A DNA stretch of 64,000 nucleotides, taken from positions 269,404-333,403 of the forward strand of contig JAHLEZ010000045.1 of the NCBI GenBank assembly GCA_020726505.1. The letters run 5' to 3'. Origin of the DNA: Leptodontidium sp. MPI-SDFR-AT-0119 (Eukaryota > Ascomycota > Leotiomycetes > Helotiales > Leptodontidiaceae). The notes beneath the pieces are model-generated. The model made no database searches. It saw only the letters and a program-made list of their open reading frames with translations, and was not told the origin of the DNA. Of this stretch, positions 22,381 to 33,763 are shown piece after piece; the first letter of the stretch is position 1, and each line of letters starts with the position of its first letter. Position numbers and translations under genes: made by a program.

Positions 22381-23807
22381 TGTAACCAAATAAGCAGAAA
22401 CATGTCAATCAAGTAGGCTAATTACCATAAGGGTCGCTGAGTGTGCAAACATTCGGCAACATGCGATGGCGGGAAACATGCTAAATTGACCATAAGTAGA
22501 AAGTGATTGGGTAAAACCATGAGCGAGTATCACTAAGGCCATCCTACAAGACAATAAACGCATGGAGTTGCAAAATTGTGGGATGGCTGAATTGTTGCTG
22601 TTTTTTTCCATGATTTTTTGGGGGTTCTTTTTTTAAAGTATTTATAAGTTAACTTTTCTTTTTTCATTCCATCGCTCGTCTTTTTTTTTTTCTTCTGGTA
22701 GATAGTGGGTGAGTGAGTGGCTTGGATAAATAAAATGAACGACGGGGTGCGTTTTATTTACGTAGTGATCTCGGTGGAGGAAACTGACGATAATTCGATC
22801 TGGATATGAGCTGAGCCGAGCCCTGGATATTTGTGAATATTTCTTTGGGGCATTTCGGTTTCAGTCATTCGAATCAAAGTATCGAAATACACCACTAACA
22901 CTTCCTCATGCTATCAAAACAAGCTTAGCGAGCCTCTCAGGGGGCAAACCCCTCCCTCCCTCTCTTTCAACCATCCCTCTCACTCTCATTTCCATCCTCA
23001 GCATCAAAGGTTGGTTCCCTACCTACACGTGCAGATTCACAACCACCAATCAATCTCCCACACTCCGTAAAAACTGCACAGCACAGCGCCACAACCTAAC
23101 CATCTCTGCATCCCAGACCATTCTACTACCCCGCCATAAACCCCAAACCACCTACCTAGGTAGACTTACCCAACCCAAAAATTTCAAAGGAAACTCACTT
23201 CTTTCCTTTCAAGATATCAATATTTCAAAAAGTCAGAATGGCTTACTTATTCATCTTTCATTCTCCTAACCTATCTATCTACCTTATCTACCTTCTCCTC
23301 CTAACATAATATCCCCATCTCACCACCACCAGCAGCCTAATTCATCTCCCTCCCCATTCCCCACTCCCTTTTCTCCTTTCCCAGCCCAAGCTTTCCATCT
23401 CTCGAAGGAAGTAAGCAAGCAAGCAAGAGAAGGAAACCACACCCATTTTTCGTCTCCCAAAATATGCATTCATGCATGCATACGTCAATCGCTGCCTTCC
23501 AGACCATTCATTCATTATTCACATGCACACTCGTAGAAGCGGCTTGAGCCAGCCATCCAGCCTAAACCTAAGTCTGAAATGAGGTACGCCAGAGCGCCAG
23601 GGCAAGGAAGCAAGCAAGCAGACCACACCACCACCGGAAAATTTCGCCTCCCATTGCAAAGCCAGTAAGGGAGACGCAGACATAAACGGAAACCCAGCCC
23701 AAGCCCATCGCGCCACCCATTTGCCCACCCATGCAAGCCATGCTGATTTATTGATTGATTGACCGAAGAAAGAGGAGAGAAAGATAGAGACATGGAGATG
23801 TTCGACC
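22381..23807. other. Intergenic region, gene-poor and low-complexity
   Basis: Over 1.4 kb with several T- and C-rich tracts, AAGCAAGCAAGC-type short repeats near 23410 and 23605, and CTATCTATCTACC near 23270. No supported gene on either strand. It separates the transposon relic from the foldback repeat. Confidence 0.45.
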
Positions 23808-24024
23808 ATATCCCTTCCACACTCAAACGGAACGTTTTGTCGGTGCACTCAGAAGTGGAGTAGAACACCCAAATCTGGCTCTCGAAGCGAGTATATCTCC
23901 AGTTTAAATGAGCGATCCACCAGAAACCTATCACCGGATTCGCTGGCCAAGCCTCGCTTCTCAATTCCGCTCCACTGGGATCCAAAAGGTTAAAAACGTT
24001 CCGTTTGAGTGTGGAAGAGATATG
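23808..24024. repeat. Foldback inverted repeat, MITE-like
   Basis: A 32-nt arm at 23808..23839 (CATATCCCTTCCACACTCAA then ACGGAACGTTTT) returns as its complement at 23993..24024 with one mismatch. Pairing continues weakly inward (GTGGAG and GAAGCGAG segments). The loop is about 150 bp. No clear target-site duplication was found. It sits 80 bp beyond the CUL3 stop codon, so it may be transcribed as part of that 3' UTR. Confidence 0.65.
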
Positions 24025-24104
24025 ACGCAATATACGCCTAGTGGTGCGAAGAGTAGCTGGCCGTCATTGTATTATTGAGAGTGTGAGAGAGCGCACACTT
24101 TATT

Positions 24105-26955
24105 TTACGCCAGGTATTTGTAAGTAGGCACCTGAGCATCTTCCACACGCTCTAAGTACTCGCGCTCGATTAAGCTCTCAATACGCTTCTTCATCATGTT
24201 GATATTTGGATTGAATCGTTGGGCGAGCTGAGCGATGACTTCGCTGAAGAGCATTTGGTGGGTTGATAACTTGCGAGCCCTGTAATTTTATGAGCATAAA
24301 CATAGATGGGATGGGGGAGCCGTGACATACTTCATAATGCGGACAATGACCGTATCGATGACGTAGCCTCGATGCTCATCATTTCTGTCCTCCGTATCCT
24401 TGCGCTCTTCCTCACCTTCAACCTTGTTGACAGCACCGACCATGACAGGGGCCTTGATCTTGACTGCCTTACTGGTGAAGCTAGCATTAAAACTGAACTT
24501 GTCTCCAGGCTTTGGCAATTCCTTATTTGCAGGGTTCTTGGTCAGAACTCTCGCTTTAGGTAGAACGGAGAGGGTGAAGAGCATTCGTGAAAGATCTTGC
24601 GGCGGGATGTTGGTTGATTGTTGGATTGCCTCGTAGGTTAACGATTCTCCATCGGCCAGGATGTTAAAGAGCAGTAGGATGATCATGCCATATGTAGGGA
24701 CATTCAGCTCGTGTCTTCGTTCGCGTCCAAGAATCCCCTCTTTTCCCGGAATTTTGGGGAAAACGCATTTGATGTCGGCGCTACCAAGGAACCCGAGCCA
24801 AGTCAACTTTCTGCCGTTTCGTTCCTTGAGGTAAAATTTCTTGAAAGACTCTTGCAGGTTCATGATCTCGGTAGGCCAGGAACATGACATCAGTGTTCCG
24901 TCCTCTCCTCTTGAACTTGCTCCACCCATCGACTCCATTGGCCAGTAGTTGGTGGTAAGAACGTTGATACCAAGATCAACCTGCTTGCGGTCCAAATCAC
25001 CGAGATTTTGAATGTGGGAACGGTACCCAGCAGTAAGATCCTCAGACATAGTCATATCCTTGAACATTCCTTCCAGCTTAGTCGTGAAAGCATTGCCAAT
25101 CTCAAGCTTCATACGAGAAATCATCTGCTTCTCGACATCGGCACTTTCAGACTTCCCATGCAGCAATCGTCTAGCGAGATGCTTCTTGTAGTATCGCTCG
25201 AACATGTCCTTGTCTTGGATATATCTGAGTAGTGTTGTTGCTTTGTCGAGTACGACTTCGATCTCGGATTCTGTCTTGCCTTTAATTCCACGCTTTAAGT
25301 TGTCATCGATGAACAATGAAACATACTCGGAGCATCTTGGGAACAAATTTATGAAATCGGAGAAACTTTTAGTAAGAGCAGTCTGCAAGATGAGATCTTC
25401 AGATAGACAGTTCTTCCACATTGTGTCGAATTTGTCCTTCAATGTCAACACTTCATCCACCCATCTAATGGCAGCAGCAGTCTGTTTTGCGGCAGCGCTT
25501 TGCTTTGTTGCCTTTGACTTGTCACCAGCTTCAGCTTCACCATCTTCGGGCTGTGCAGGTGGAGCTGGTGCAGACTCCGACTCTGTGATGGTCTTGTTGA
25601 TTTCCGAACCAAGTTCAACTACTCGTGCCTGTAGAGCAATTTTTAGAGGAGATTTGGATGGATCCACTCGTGATATGAGCTGATACAGGAGCGTCAGGTC
25701 TTCATATCGGTCGTTCTCGATCATGGCCTTGATTCCACTACCCTCCATAGCAAGGAACTCCGTCAAGTGGGCGCTAATCATCTCCTCTTCAACTACTTTC
25801 GCGATTTTCTCACTTGTAAGCATCGATATAGTTGTTTGGCACCGGACATCCTCCTCTGCTAATCTTTTCCGGGTCTGGCGTAGCCACGTACTTGCGTCTG
25901 ATTCTCGAAGGAGTGTTGCGCATTCTTTCTGGTAGTGTTCTTTGGCGTCTGCGAGAAATGCGACTTGGAAGACCGTGAGATAAAGCTTCTCCAATTCGTT
26001 CTCGTCGTCCGATTCGTACAGTCCTTCTAGCATGTAGACGCATGCTCGGATCAGCGTCTTGTCGATCACATCCCCATCTCTTTCCATGTTAATCTGGTCC
26101 AGGATCACTGAATTCAGAATATCGAAGATGATCAAACCCGCTCTCGAGTCTGAGATGACAGAGCGAAGGACATGTTCACGGAACAATCCCATAGATGTAG
26201 TGAAGATGGATGGTTTTCGGTTATCCGTGCAGTAGACCCGGTCCATGTACATCAAGACATCGGTCGTCATATTCATGGTCGTAATATGATCTTCCCATGC
26301 GGCCTTTAGCCCTCTCAGAAACTCCTCCCCGGTCATTCGTCGTTCGTTGGCCGTTACCCCAGACATTCCGCCTGTTGCAATATTGACCAAGTTGGGGGTG
26401 ATGAGTTTCTGAATGTTCGGCATAACCTCCCCACCAAACCACTGCTCCTCGAACTCCTTGACACGATCATAGAGCTTGTCGCCTTGCTTCTTCAGAACAA
26501 TCTTGTAGGAGGCTCGGTAGATCTGCTCGAACGACAACTGGGAGGCGTTCTTGGTATGGATTTCGCGGAGCGCGGAGCTCAAGATGTCCCACTGCGATTC
26601 GAAATCATTGTCACCGTGACCGCCCAAAGGATTCTGCAGAAACAAGTTGTTAGCGAGGTCCTGTCAATACGAGCTTGGAGATGAAGTACAAGGCCCGCCG
26701 CACGACGACTCATCTCCAGGCCACGTTCAAGTGCGGTGTTCGTTGAAGGTTGAGAAGCCATGTTGCCCAATTTTCAATATTTGCTCGCGGCAGATACACA
26801 ATCTTGTCGAGATGGGTATAGCTGTAGTGTGGAACTGGCAGCGTGGAGTAGAAGTTGGAGAAGTGTGAGGGGGGAGTTCGGTGGTGGGGTGAATTGAAAT
26901 CAGTACATACTCTCCTAGGCGGCCGTATCTTGCCTCTTCCTCGCCCAGATATCAT
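24105..26955 (-). CDS. CUL3: Cullin-3, scaffold of BTB-type ubiquitin ligases
   Basis: Scaffold that joins BTB substrate adaptors to the RING protein Rbx1. Three exons: 26911..26955, 24331..26633 and 24105..24279, giving 840 residues. Exon 1 encodes only MISGRGRGKIRPPRR, the conserved cullin-3 N-terminus, before a 277-bp intron; exon 2 then continues NPLGGHG...LREIHTKNASQLSFEQIYR. Cullin repeats fill the N-terminal half, the cullin-homology domain follows (FERYYKKHLARRLLHGKSES). The last intron (24280..24330, GTATGT...ACAG) interrupts the codon of the neddylated lysine in IVRIMKARK, near residue 783. The final exon gives the winged-helix end with IEREYLERV and the terminal YKYLA. An Ala/Pro/Glu-rich insert lies near residues 385-420. 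All features point to an intact gene. Confidence 0.95.
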
Positions 26956-27871
26956 CTCTTCACCTTTGCACTCCTTGGGATGTCTGCAAATCGCTCTGCT
27001 GGATCAACCCACGTATCTAGAGCGTGGATGGGAAGGTTTCGCGGGGTCGTGGAAGCTTTAAGTGGGCTAGACTTGCAGCTATTCCATGGAGCTTCCTTTT
27101 GTCGAGTTTTGATTTCGGAATGTTTTCAGGAAGGGAAGCTAGTCGGAGGAGGTATGTAGGACGGAGGGACGGTTCAGCGGCGGTTGTGAATATTTGTAGA
27201 AAGGAAGGGGGAAGGTGGGAATAATCCAAGCCCGTTTGTCTCGAGGCAGCGGCAAGTTCAAGCCAAGGCTATCACCGCGGTCCGTGATTTATCCGACGCT
27301 AGTGGTCGAGTACATGATCACGTGAATGGCTACAAACCTCTGGACAACCTCCAGCTGGAACGGTGAAGTTTGGCTGATTTGGCTTCATTCCACCTGTAAA
27401 TCTAGGTAGGGATATTAAACATGTACTAACACTGCCTTTTGTATCATCCAAAATCTGCCGGTACTGATTCATTGGGTCAGAGCCAGCGAATACAGCTGCC
27501 GCTACCTCTCTCAGCCTCGCCAATGACTTGCACCTCAGTGCCGACCAAAGTAAGTATGTAATGTAAGTTGAGTAACGGCTGCGGCCACTTTCAAAATGCG
27601 CATTTCTAACACTTGAAACCCAAACTTCAAATCCCAATCATTTTCCACTTTTCCAACTTCAGCAAACAATAAGTCTTCCCAATCGAAGTCTCTAGAAGTA
27701 CTTCCCAAGCAAGCCTAGCGCGCCAAGACTTCAACCCCAGATTTTGAACTTCTAGCCTCGCCACTTCAGCCTCACGCAACTCTTCAACCTTCAAGAATTT
27801 CCTTCACTCCCAGCGATCCGCATTACAACAACCACAACAACCACTTCACAGCTCCAGCCTTGATATCCAAA
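26956..27871. promoter_or_regulatory. Divergent upstream region of CUL3 and ZIM17
   Basis: Nine hundred bases between two divergent start codons. The last 250 bases before ZIM17 are pyrimidine- and CAAC-rich, as expected for a leader. Short frames on both strands are not recognisable as genes. Confidence 0.4.
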
Positions 27872-28607
27872 ATGCCACCTCTACCGACCCCCCTCCCGGC
27901 CCTGCGGTCTCTAACACGAATATACGCAAAACCCACTTCCTCTCATCACCTCCTGCGCCAAAGCCCACTGCCTCGAATCCAACATCAATATCAACATCTC
28001 CCACTGAAGCGCTTCACACCCTCCGCCTTCTACTCCACAACCTCCTCTCCCTCACCCCTTACATCACCTCCCTCCTCACAAGCAACACACAAACCCAAAC
28101 CACACGCCCCCAAACCACCACAACAAACAATTCCCACACCCGAAAACCCTAAGCCCGAATACGAAATGACATTCACCTGCACACCCTGCAGCACACGGAG
28201 CTCACACCGCGTGAGCAAACAAGGCTATCACAAGGGGAGCGTGCTGATTACGTGTCCGGAGTGTAAGAATCGACATGTCATTAGTGATCATTTGGGCGTA
28301 CGTCCTCTTCCCCCACCTCTTTTACCCCCTTCCTCCCTCTCTTTCAACATCTTCGGATTGCTTTTGGAGAGAGGAGAGGAGAGGAGATGAGATGAGATAG
28401 CTGATTGGTATACAGATCTTTGGCGATAAAACCCTCACAATCGAAGACCTAATGCGGGAAAAGGGCCAACTCGTTAAGAAAGGCACATTAAGCGAAGATG
28501 GGAATTTTGAGTTCTGGGCTGATGGGACGACTACCACGAGGGCGAAAGCTACACCGGATAATATCGAGAGTTCAAGCAAGGAGGGGGAAGTGAAGAGTGT
28601 GGAGTGA
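27872..28607 (+). CDS. ZIM17: DNL-type zinc finger protein, mitochondrial Hsp70 escort
   Basis: Keeps mitochondrial Hsp70 soluble and so supports protein import and Fe-S cluster assembly in the matrix. Two exons (27872..28297 and 28416..28607) over a 118-bp intron, 205 residues. The first 80 or so residues are Ser/Pro/Arg-rich with no acidic residue, a mitochondrial presequence. The zinc finger follows: [19 protein letters not shown], then [17 protein letters not shown] with its two CxxC pairs, then [18 protein letters not shown] from exon 2. The intron lies inside the conserved DHLG/IFGD junction; reading through it would give a truncated tail. The true ATG is at 27872; the frame is open slightly upstream without another ATG. 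Confidence 0.92.
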
Positions 28608-29213
28608 TTTTTTGAAGGGCTCCGCGGTGAGGACTATGGACATTGGGTAATGCGATGGATGGGGTGGGATGAGTGAATAGAGGAGAAGATGATAATTTTG
28701 TGTCTTTGGGATTGTGGCATGGCCACGTCATGTCACAGATGGGGTAGAGGTATCGAGCCGAGAATTTCGACCCCAGATGCGGCTAAAACAGCTGTGAAAG
28801 GAAAAGATGGCGGTGTATAAACGAGATCAGGAAATGGGGTACTCAAGATGTATAGCAATGTAAGCATATAGACGTGGAAGGCATAAGATAGATTTGATAT
28901 AGCGACAAGACCATAGACGGGACGGCGTTCAGGAGGACATCCTTTTAATTTGTACAAATCACAACTCATGTATCATAGCATCCCTCTGAAAAGCAGTAAG
29001 GGACACAACATTCTCGCAAAAACTACCCATTCACCCACAAAATATTATTCCATTTTCCGCTGTGGTATCCACTCCGATCCGATCCAGTCATATAATACAT
29101 CCCATTGTGAATCCAACCATGACCCAATCTTCCCTCCCATGTTGTACAAGCAAGACCCCCAACCAACCAACCTTGAGACCACCATTTATTTACCAATCCA
29201 TCATCACCTCCAG
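28608..29213. other. Convergent 3' flanks of ZIM17 and the SNF2 gene
   Basis: Six hundred bases between facing stop codons. No gene or repeat seen; a frame on the plus strand that starts here is the antisense shadow of the SNF2 gene. Confidence 0.45.
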
Positions 29214-32200
29214 CTAAGCGAATCCAACCTTCTTCTCACCCGACCCACCACTGCCACTGCCAGAAGTAGGATCCTCCCAAATGTCTTCCGCGCCGTCGTC
29301 AACAGCAAACCCAACTTTCCTCTTCCCCTTCGCCTTCTCCTTCCCTTTGCCCTTTCCCTTGCCATCAGGACTATCCCCCAGAATCAAGTCCTGATCTGGA
29401 TCCATCAGTCGTCCACCATCACCCACACCACGTCCAAACACCAACCTCGGAGTCTTCAACTTCGCCATCTGTTCTTCCACTCCATCCTCTCCCTCCCCAC
29501 TCTCCCCCAGATCCACAAACCGCGCGTTGCGAATCCAGTCATACATCGTCCTATCATCCAGGATACTCTTGCAAGAGTTATGCTCCTCGGTACTCAGCTG
29601 TTTGCGGCGTTCCAGAATGACTTCCTCGATTGAGCCTTTGAGAACGAGAGTCTCGACGTAGACAGGTTTGGTCTGTCCAATCCTATGTGAGCGCTTGACG
29701 GCCTGTGCTTCGACCTGTGGGGAGAAGACTGGATTGACGAAATATACTCTCGATGCTGAAGACATATCGAGTCCGAATGCAGCTTGACTGACATCCATCA
29801 ATAGGACGCGAAAGACTTCACTCTGGTTGAATGTCACGACATACTGACTTCTCCTCGCTGAAGAAAGAGTCTTGGCGTAAATGAGATGTTTGATGCCGAG
29901 ACATTCGAGACTTTGGGCTATGTAGTAAGCGACGTTGTCTGCTTCATAGAAGATGAGGATTTTCTCCGTTGGGGAGTGAAGGGTTATGGCATCCATTAGG
30001 TATGACAGTTTAGCCGAAGCGGTCGATGTTATAGTTGCTGTGGCGAGGGGTGAAGATGCATCCAGTGTACCTGAGATGTCTGGTTTGGATGACCTTTTGA
30101 GAGTAGGTTTGGGTTTGAGCTGCGCATCAAGTTGTTTTTGAATAACGGCATCGTCTTCGTCATCATCCTGAAAGTCATCGATCGCATCGATGTTGATGAG
30201 ATCAGAGTCAGATGATCTGTTTGCTCGTTTTGTGGTTGACAACGACGTACGCGGTCGCTTCCGTGAACTCGATTCATCGCCAATTGTGACACCTCCAGCG
30301 AGAGCGGGAGCAACATCAGTAGCTCTCTTCACACCATTTACATCTCGAGTGAACTTTCGCTTGCGAGGTTTCGGTGCTTGGGCCTCTAAAGCTACACTGG
30401 CCGCCGACATAGCTTCATGTCCTGCCTGAACTAATCCATCGGTGGGATCCTCCTTGTATAGCTGGGATTCTACGAACTTTTGCGCGGCGTGAACCATAGT
30501 AGCGCCAATCAAGGTAGGATTGGTCGGCTCCTGAACAATTGACCAAGCGGTTCTGATCTCGTCTGAAAGATCATTCTCAACATGCATGGGCATTTCGTGG
30601 TATTCAGAAATGACTTTTGAGATGTTATTGGTAAGAACATGGTATCCCTGTCTGATGGCTTCTTTAAGTAGAGCTTCATCTTGTGGCGAAATGGGAACTT
30701 TTCTCTCCCGAAGGAAATCCTTAGCGTTCTCGATGGTATTTGTGATATGTTCAGTCTCAAACCCCGACCAGAAGAAAGAAGCTTGCCTCAGGTTGGAGAC
30801 CAGTTGCTGTAGATTCTTTCTCTGCCTTGGGTGGAAGAAATAGTCAGCATCCTTTCGCTCGGATGTGACAGCATTTCCGACTATCATCATGCTGAATGTG
30901 TTGAGCGATAATTTGTTTTGCGTTGATCCTTCTAAGAAAACAAGATCCTGGTATAAGGGAGGAAGCTTGACGTCGCGCTCGACATCACATTGCTGATGAC
31001 GGATGATCATCCCTTCTAGAGTGGCTCTCAGGCAATCCAGATTACCGCGGCTCTTTGACCCATGACGAGGTTGCATAATAAGATGAGACCATGATGCGTA
31101 ATCACTTTCGTCTGGACGATTTGCCCAAGGCTTTGCCTTGAGGTATGATATGGCGATGTTTCCGAGTTTCTCGATGTCTTTCCGTTCTTGCTTATGATAA
31201 AGACTCAGCTCCTTACTAGATGTTTGCGAAGAAGATTCGGATGTTGGGGTGTCGAGCAAGGTAGACAATCCGTTTAATGAGATGTTTTCATGAGAACTCG
31301 GCGTGCTTGAAGATGAAGGCGTATCTTCGCGCGAAGTAGTCTGCGAGCTACCAATGCCAACGTCTGCGCCATAGAGCCCCTTCGTAGGAGTTCCCGACAC
31401 AATCCACCGTACCGATACTTGTAGAAAGTCAAGAACCGCACCTGCTTCGGTCCGCGAAGAGGCAGACGAGTTTCCGAACGTGTGACCTTCATCAACGATC
31501 AAGCGTTTGAAGTGCAGGTCTTTCAATGGGGAATGATAAACTTGCTTGAAATAAGTCGCAGGTTGACCTCTATACACCATTGTTCGTCCAGGTCGACCCC
31601 CATTTACAAATTCTTGTCCACGTAAGGAACCAGAAATATTGGATTTCTCGTTGACGTCTACCTCATATGCAGCTTCCTTGTCGAATCTCTGTTTGCTGAA
31701 GAGAACGATATCGTACTCAACGAGTTCTTCGGCAGGAGGAAGAGCATCTGTCATGGCCTTCATGACTAGTACCTTTAGTCCGGTGGTATGTTTCTTGATT
31801 TCATGCTGCCATTGTTGGATCAAGTTTGCTGGGGCTACAACGATTGTAGCGGAGGTGAGGAGGATCTTTCTTGGGGCAACGATTTTTGGATTTCTTGACT
31901 GGCGACGAGGGCTTGGAGAGGGGAGCATATAGAACCCGGTGTTGCTGTAGAGAGCGTCTCGGCAGCGATCGAATCGGTATCCCTCCTGAGCCTCTAGAGC
32001 GGCAAGTTGGCGTTTCCAAGGAATACCTTGTCGGCCAAGTGCTGCAGCTGCCATGTTCATCATCGACCCCGTCCTTTCCCTGACTGGAAAATTACCAGCT
32101 AAGTACTCAGTAGGGATCTGGGAAGTCGAATCGCGAGTCGCCATGATCAAACTCAGGCAAATCAAAGTCTTTCCCAGACCCATGGTCTCGGCACAGATAC

Positions 32201-33044
32201 CACCACGAGCTGCTTCGTAGGTGCGCGGCTCTCGGAAACACGATCCACCATCCATATCGCAATACCAATCTAGCCCCCTTTGATCAACGAGCCGTCTGAG
32301 CCGAGGATCCAACAACTGTGCTGGCTTGGATTCGCGTTGGAGCATCAATGCTGCTGATCGTCGTTGATACTTGTACATCTCGGTCCTCAACCCTTCGATG
32401 TCGCTATCCAGAATTTGATACATGGCATCTCTGGCATACGGGTCTGTGACCAACTTTGGATCTGGATTTGGCGATGGAATAGTATTGAACAATTGAAATA
32501 ATGAAGGCTCTTCTCCGGAGGTGGAATCTGAGTCGAGTGAGGGATCCACGTGACGCATTGGGGAATCGTCTGTCCATTGACCAGCCCATGTGGATGCAGA
32601 GGTATCGATTTGACCGAGAAGTACCAGTATAGATTTGCGCAATAACGGTGAATTTCGATCGACTACTGAGCGTCCAACATCATCTGGCAAGATATAAACT
32701 CGGATCTGGCCATGAGCTGAATCATTGGTTCGGAACTCCATGCGTATCCATTGTGGAATGTGGAGGTTGATGAAAGGTTTGAGGAGCGAGGTTTTTAAAA
32801 GGGAATTTTGTGTATCTGCCTCTACAAACGAATTGAAAGACGAAGAGAAGACTGGTGGTGGGCTCGCAAGGATTTGCCATTGTGAGCAGCTTTGCCATGC
32901 ATCGATTGAGATGTTGGACTCGGGCTGCGAGATGCGCAGGGAGCCTACCGCAATATACTTGGCGATGTCGACTTTAAAGTGACCTTCAGTCGAAGCCGAC
33001 GACTGATGTCTGAACTCGAAAGCTGAATCCATCGCAGGCCTCAT
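29214..33044 (-). CDS. SNF2-family helicase-like ATPase
   Basis: Intronless, 1276 residues from the Met at 33044. I prefer this start because the bases before it (A/C-rich, GAAACATG) look like leader; the frame stays open to 33260. The ATPase core is complete: motif I GICAETMGLGKT, motif Ia-like VVAPANLIQQW, motif II as VDEGH (DEGH rather than DEAH), and motif III IVSGTPTKGL. The C-terminal lobe has KILIFYEADNVAYYIAQSLE, then the late motifs RVYFVNPVFSPQ and QAVKRSHRIGQTKPVYV. Between the lobes is a long insert with low-complexity Ser/Thr and a basic segment (KPRKRKF). I see no RING finger of the Rad5/Rad16 kind. The Lys/Gly-rich C-terminus (GKGKGKGKEKAKGKRK) may bind nucleic acid. Role in repair or transcription is unknown. 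Confidence 0.88.
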   Translation of the reverse strand: MRPAMDSAFEFRHQSSASTEGHFKVDIAKYIAVGSLRISQPESNISIDAWQSCSQWQILASPPPVFSSSFNSFVEADTQNSLLKTSLLKPFINLHIPQWIRMEFRTNDSAHGQIRVYILPDDVGRSVVDRNSPLLRKSILVLLGQIDTSASTWAGQWTDDSPMRHVDPSLDSDSTSGEEPSLFQLFNTIPSPNPDPKLVTDPYARDAMYQILDSDIEGLRTEMYKYQRRSAALMLQRESKPAQLLDPRLRRLVDQRGLDWYCDMDGGSCFREPRTYEAARGGICAETMGLGKTLICLSLIMATRDSTSQIPTEYLAGNFPVRERTGSMMNMAAAALGRQGIPWKRQLAALEAQEGYRFDRCRDALYSNTGFYMLPSPSPRRQSRNPKIVAPRKILLTSATIVVAPANLIQQWQHEIKKHTTGLKVLVMKAMTDALPPAEELVEYDIVLFSKQRFDKEAAYEVDVNEKSNISGSLRGQEFVNGGRPGRTMVYRGQPATYFKQVYHSPLKDLHFKRLIVDEGHTFGNSSASSRTEAGAVLDFLQVSVRWIVSGTPTKGLYGADVGIGSSQTTSREDTPSSSSTPSSHENISLNGLSTLLDTPTSESSSQTSSKELSLYHKQERKDIEKLGNIAISYLKAKPWANRPDESDYASWSHLIMQPRHGSKSRGNLDCLRATLEGMIIRHQQCDVERDVKLPPLYQDLVFLEGSTQNKLSLNTFSMMIVGNAVTSERKDADYFFHPRQRKNLQQLVSNLRQASFFWSGFETEHITNTIENAKDFLRERKVPISPQDEALLKEAIRQGYHVLTNNISKVISEYHEMPMHVENDLSDEIRTAWSIVQEPTNPTLIGATMVHAAQKFVESQLYKEDPTDGLVQAGHEAMSAASVALEAQAPKPRKRKFTRDVNGVKRATDVAPALAGGVTIGDESSSRKRPRTSLSTTKRANRSSDSDLINIDAIDDFQDDDEDDAVIQKQLDAQLKPKPTLKRSSKPDISGTLDASSPLATATITSTASAKLSYLMDAITLHSPTEKILIFYEADNVAYYIAQSLECLGIKHLIYAKTLSSARRSQYVVTFNQSEVFRVLLMDVSQAAFGLDMSSASRVYFVNPVFSPQVEAQAVKRSHRIGQTKPVYVETLVLKGSIEEVILERRKQLSTEEHNSCKSILDDRTMYDWIRNARFVDLGESGEGEDGVEEQMAKLKTPRLVFGRGVGDGGRLMDPDQDLILGDSPDGKGKGKGKEKAKGKRKVGFAVDDGAEDIWEDPTSGSGSGGSGEKKVGFA

Positions 33045-33763
33045 GTTTCTGATGGGTTTGTGATGTCTTTGTTGATTGCATTCATTAGGCAACAGACAGG
33101 CGATGAGACTGGTCGAGGATTCACATGATACGCAAGGGAGAGATCGTAGAAGTGCAAGTTCGTTCAAGTGTTGTGTAGTTGAAGAACATGAATGGGCAGC
33201 GCTGAAATCGAGATTCGATGGTTTTGCCGTTGTTGATGAAATGAGGAAGTGTTGATGCAATGCGATGTGATGGCTCCTGATCGTCTCGATGTTCCTTCCC
33301 TCGCTTAAACGTCAGCGTGGCTGCGACCGCGCTACTGTAATGCATCCCGATAGAGGATGATGATCACATGACCAGCCCTCCTCTGGAAGGCAGGGCAGTT
33401 TGTGACCGGCCTCGTTCCTCCTTCTGCAATCTGCGTACAACCCGACCTGGAGTGAATACTTACGGACCTCGTTTGTGAATTTTCCGCCACGTCCAATTTC
33501 GACACATCATCGTTTCCTGAACAGGAAATGCAGCATCTATTCTGAATTATGTAAGTTCCATTTACTCGCTTCCCGATATGGCTGCTGGTACTCGGAAGCA
33601 AGGGGTGAGACGGGTTCTGTGGATGGATGGGCCTAACAAAACCCAACAAATATCCGAGCTGGAGTACCTTGGGGCTTCAAATATCCTTCCACAAGACTCT
33701 CCTCAGCCCTCATATTCTTCTGATTGATCTCCTCCTCGTCTCCTATCCCACCGCTTAACTATT

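Noticed and set aside
23515..24030. Minus-strand frame of 171 codons beyond CUL3
   Set aside because: It runs through the foldback repeat and low-complexity sequence, has no homologue I recognise, and lies in the likely CUL3 3' UTR.
27860..28390. A longer ZIM17 reading frame running through the intron
   Set aside because: The extra codons after DHLG are Pro-rich and unrelated to the family; splicing to 28416 restores [13 protein letters not shown].
29029..29633. Plus-strand frame of 200 codons at the end of the SNF2 gene
   Set aside because: It is antisense to the conserved SNF2 C-terminal region and has no motif of its own.
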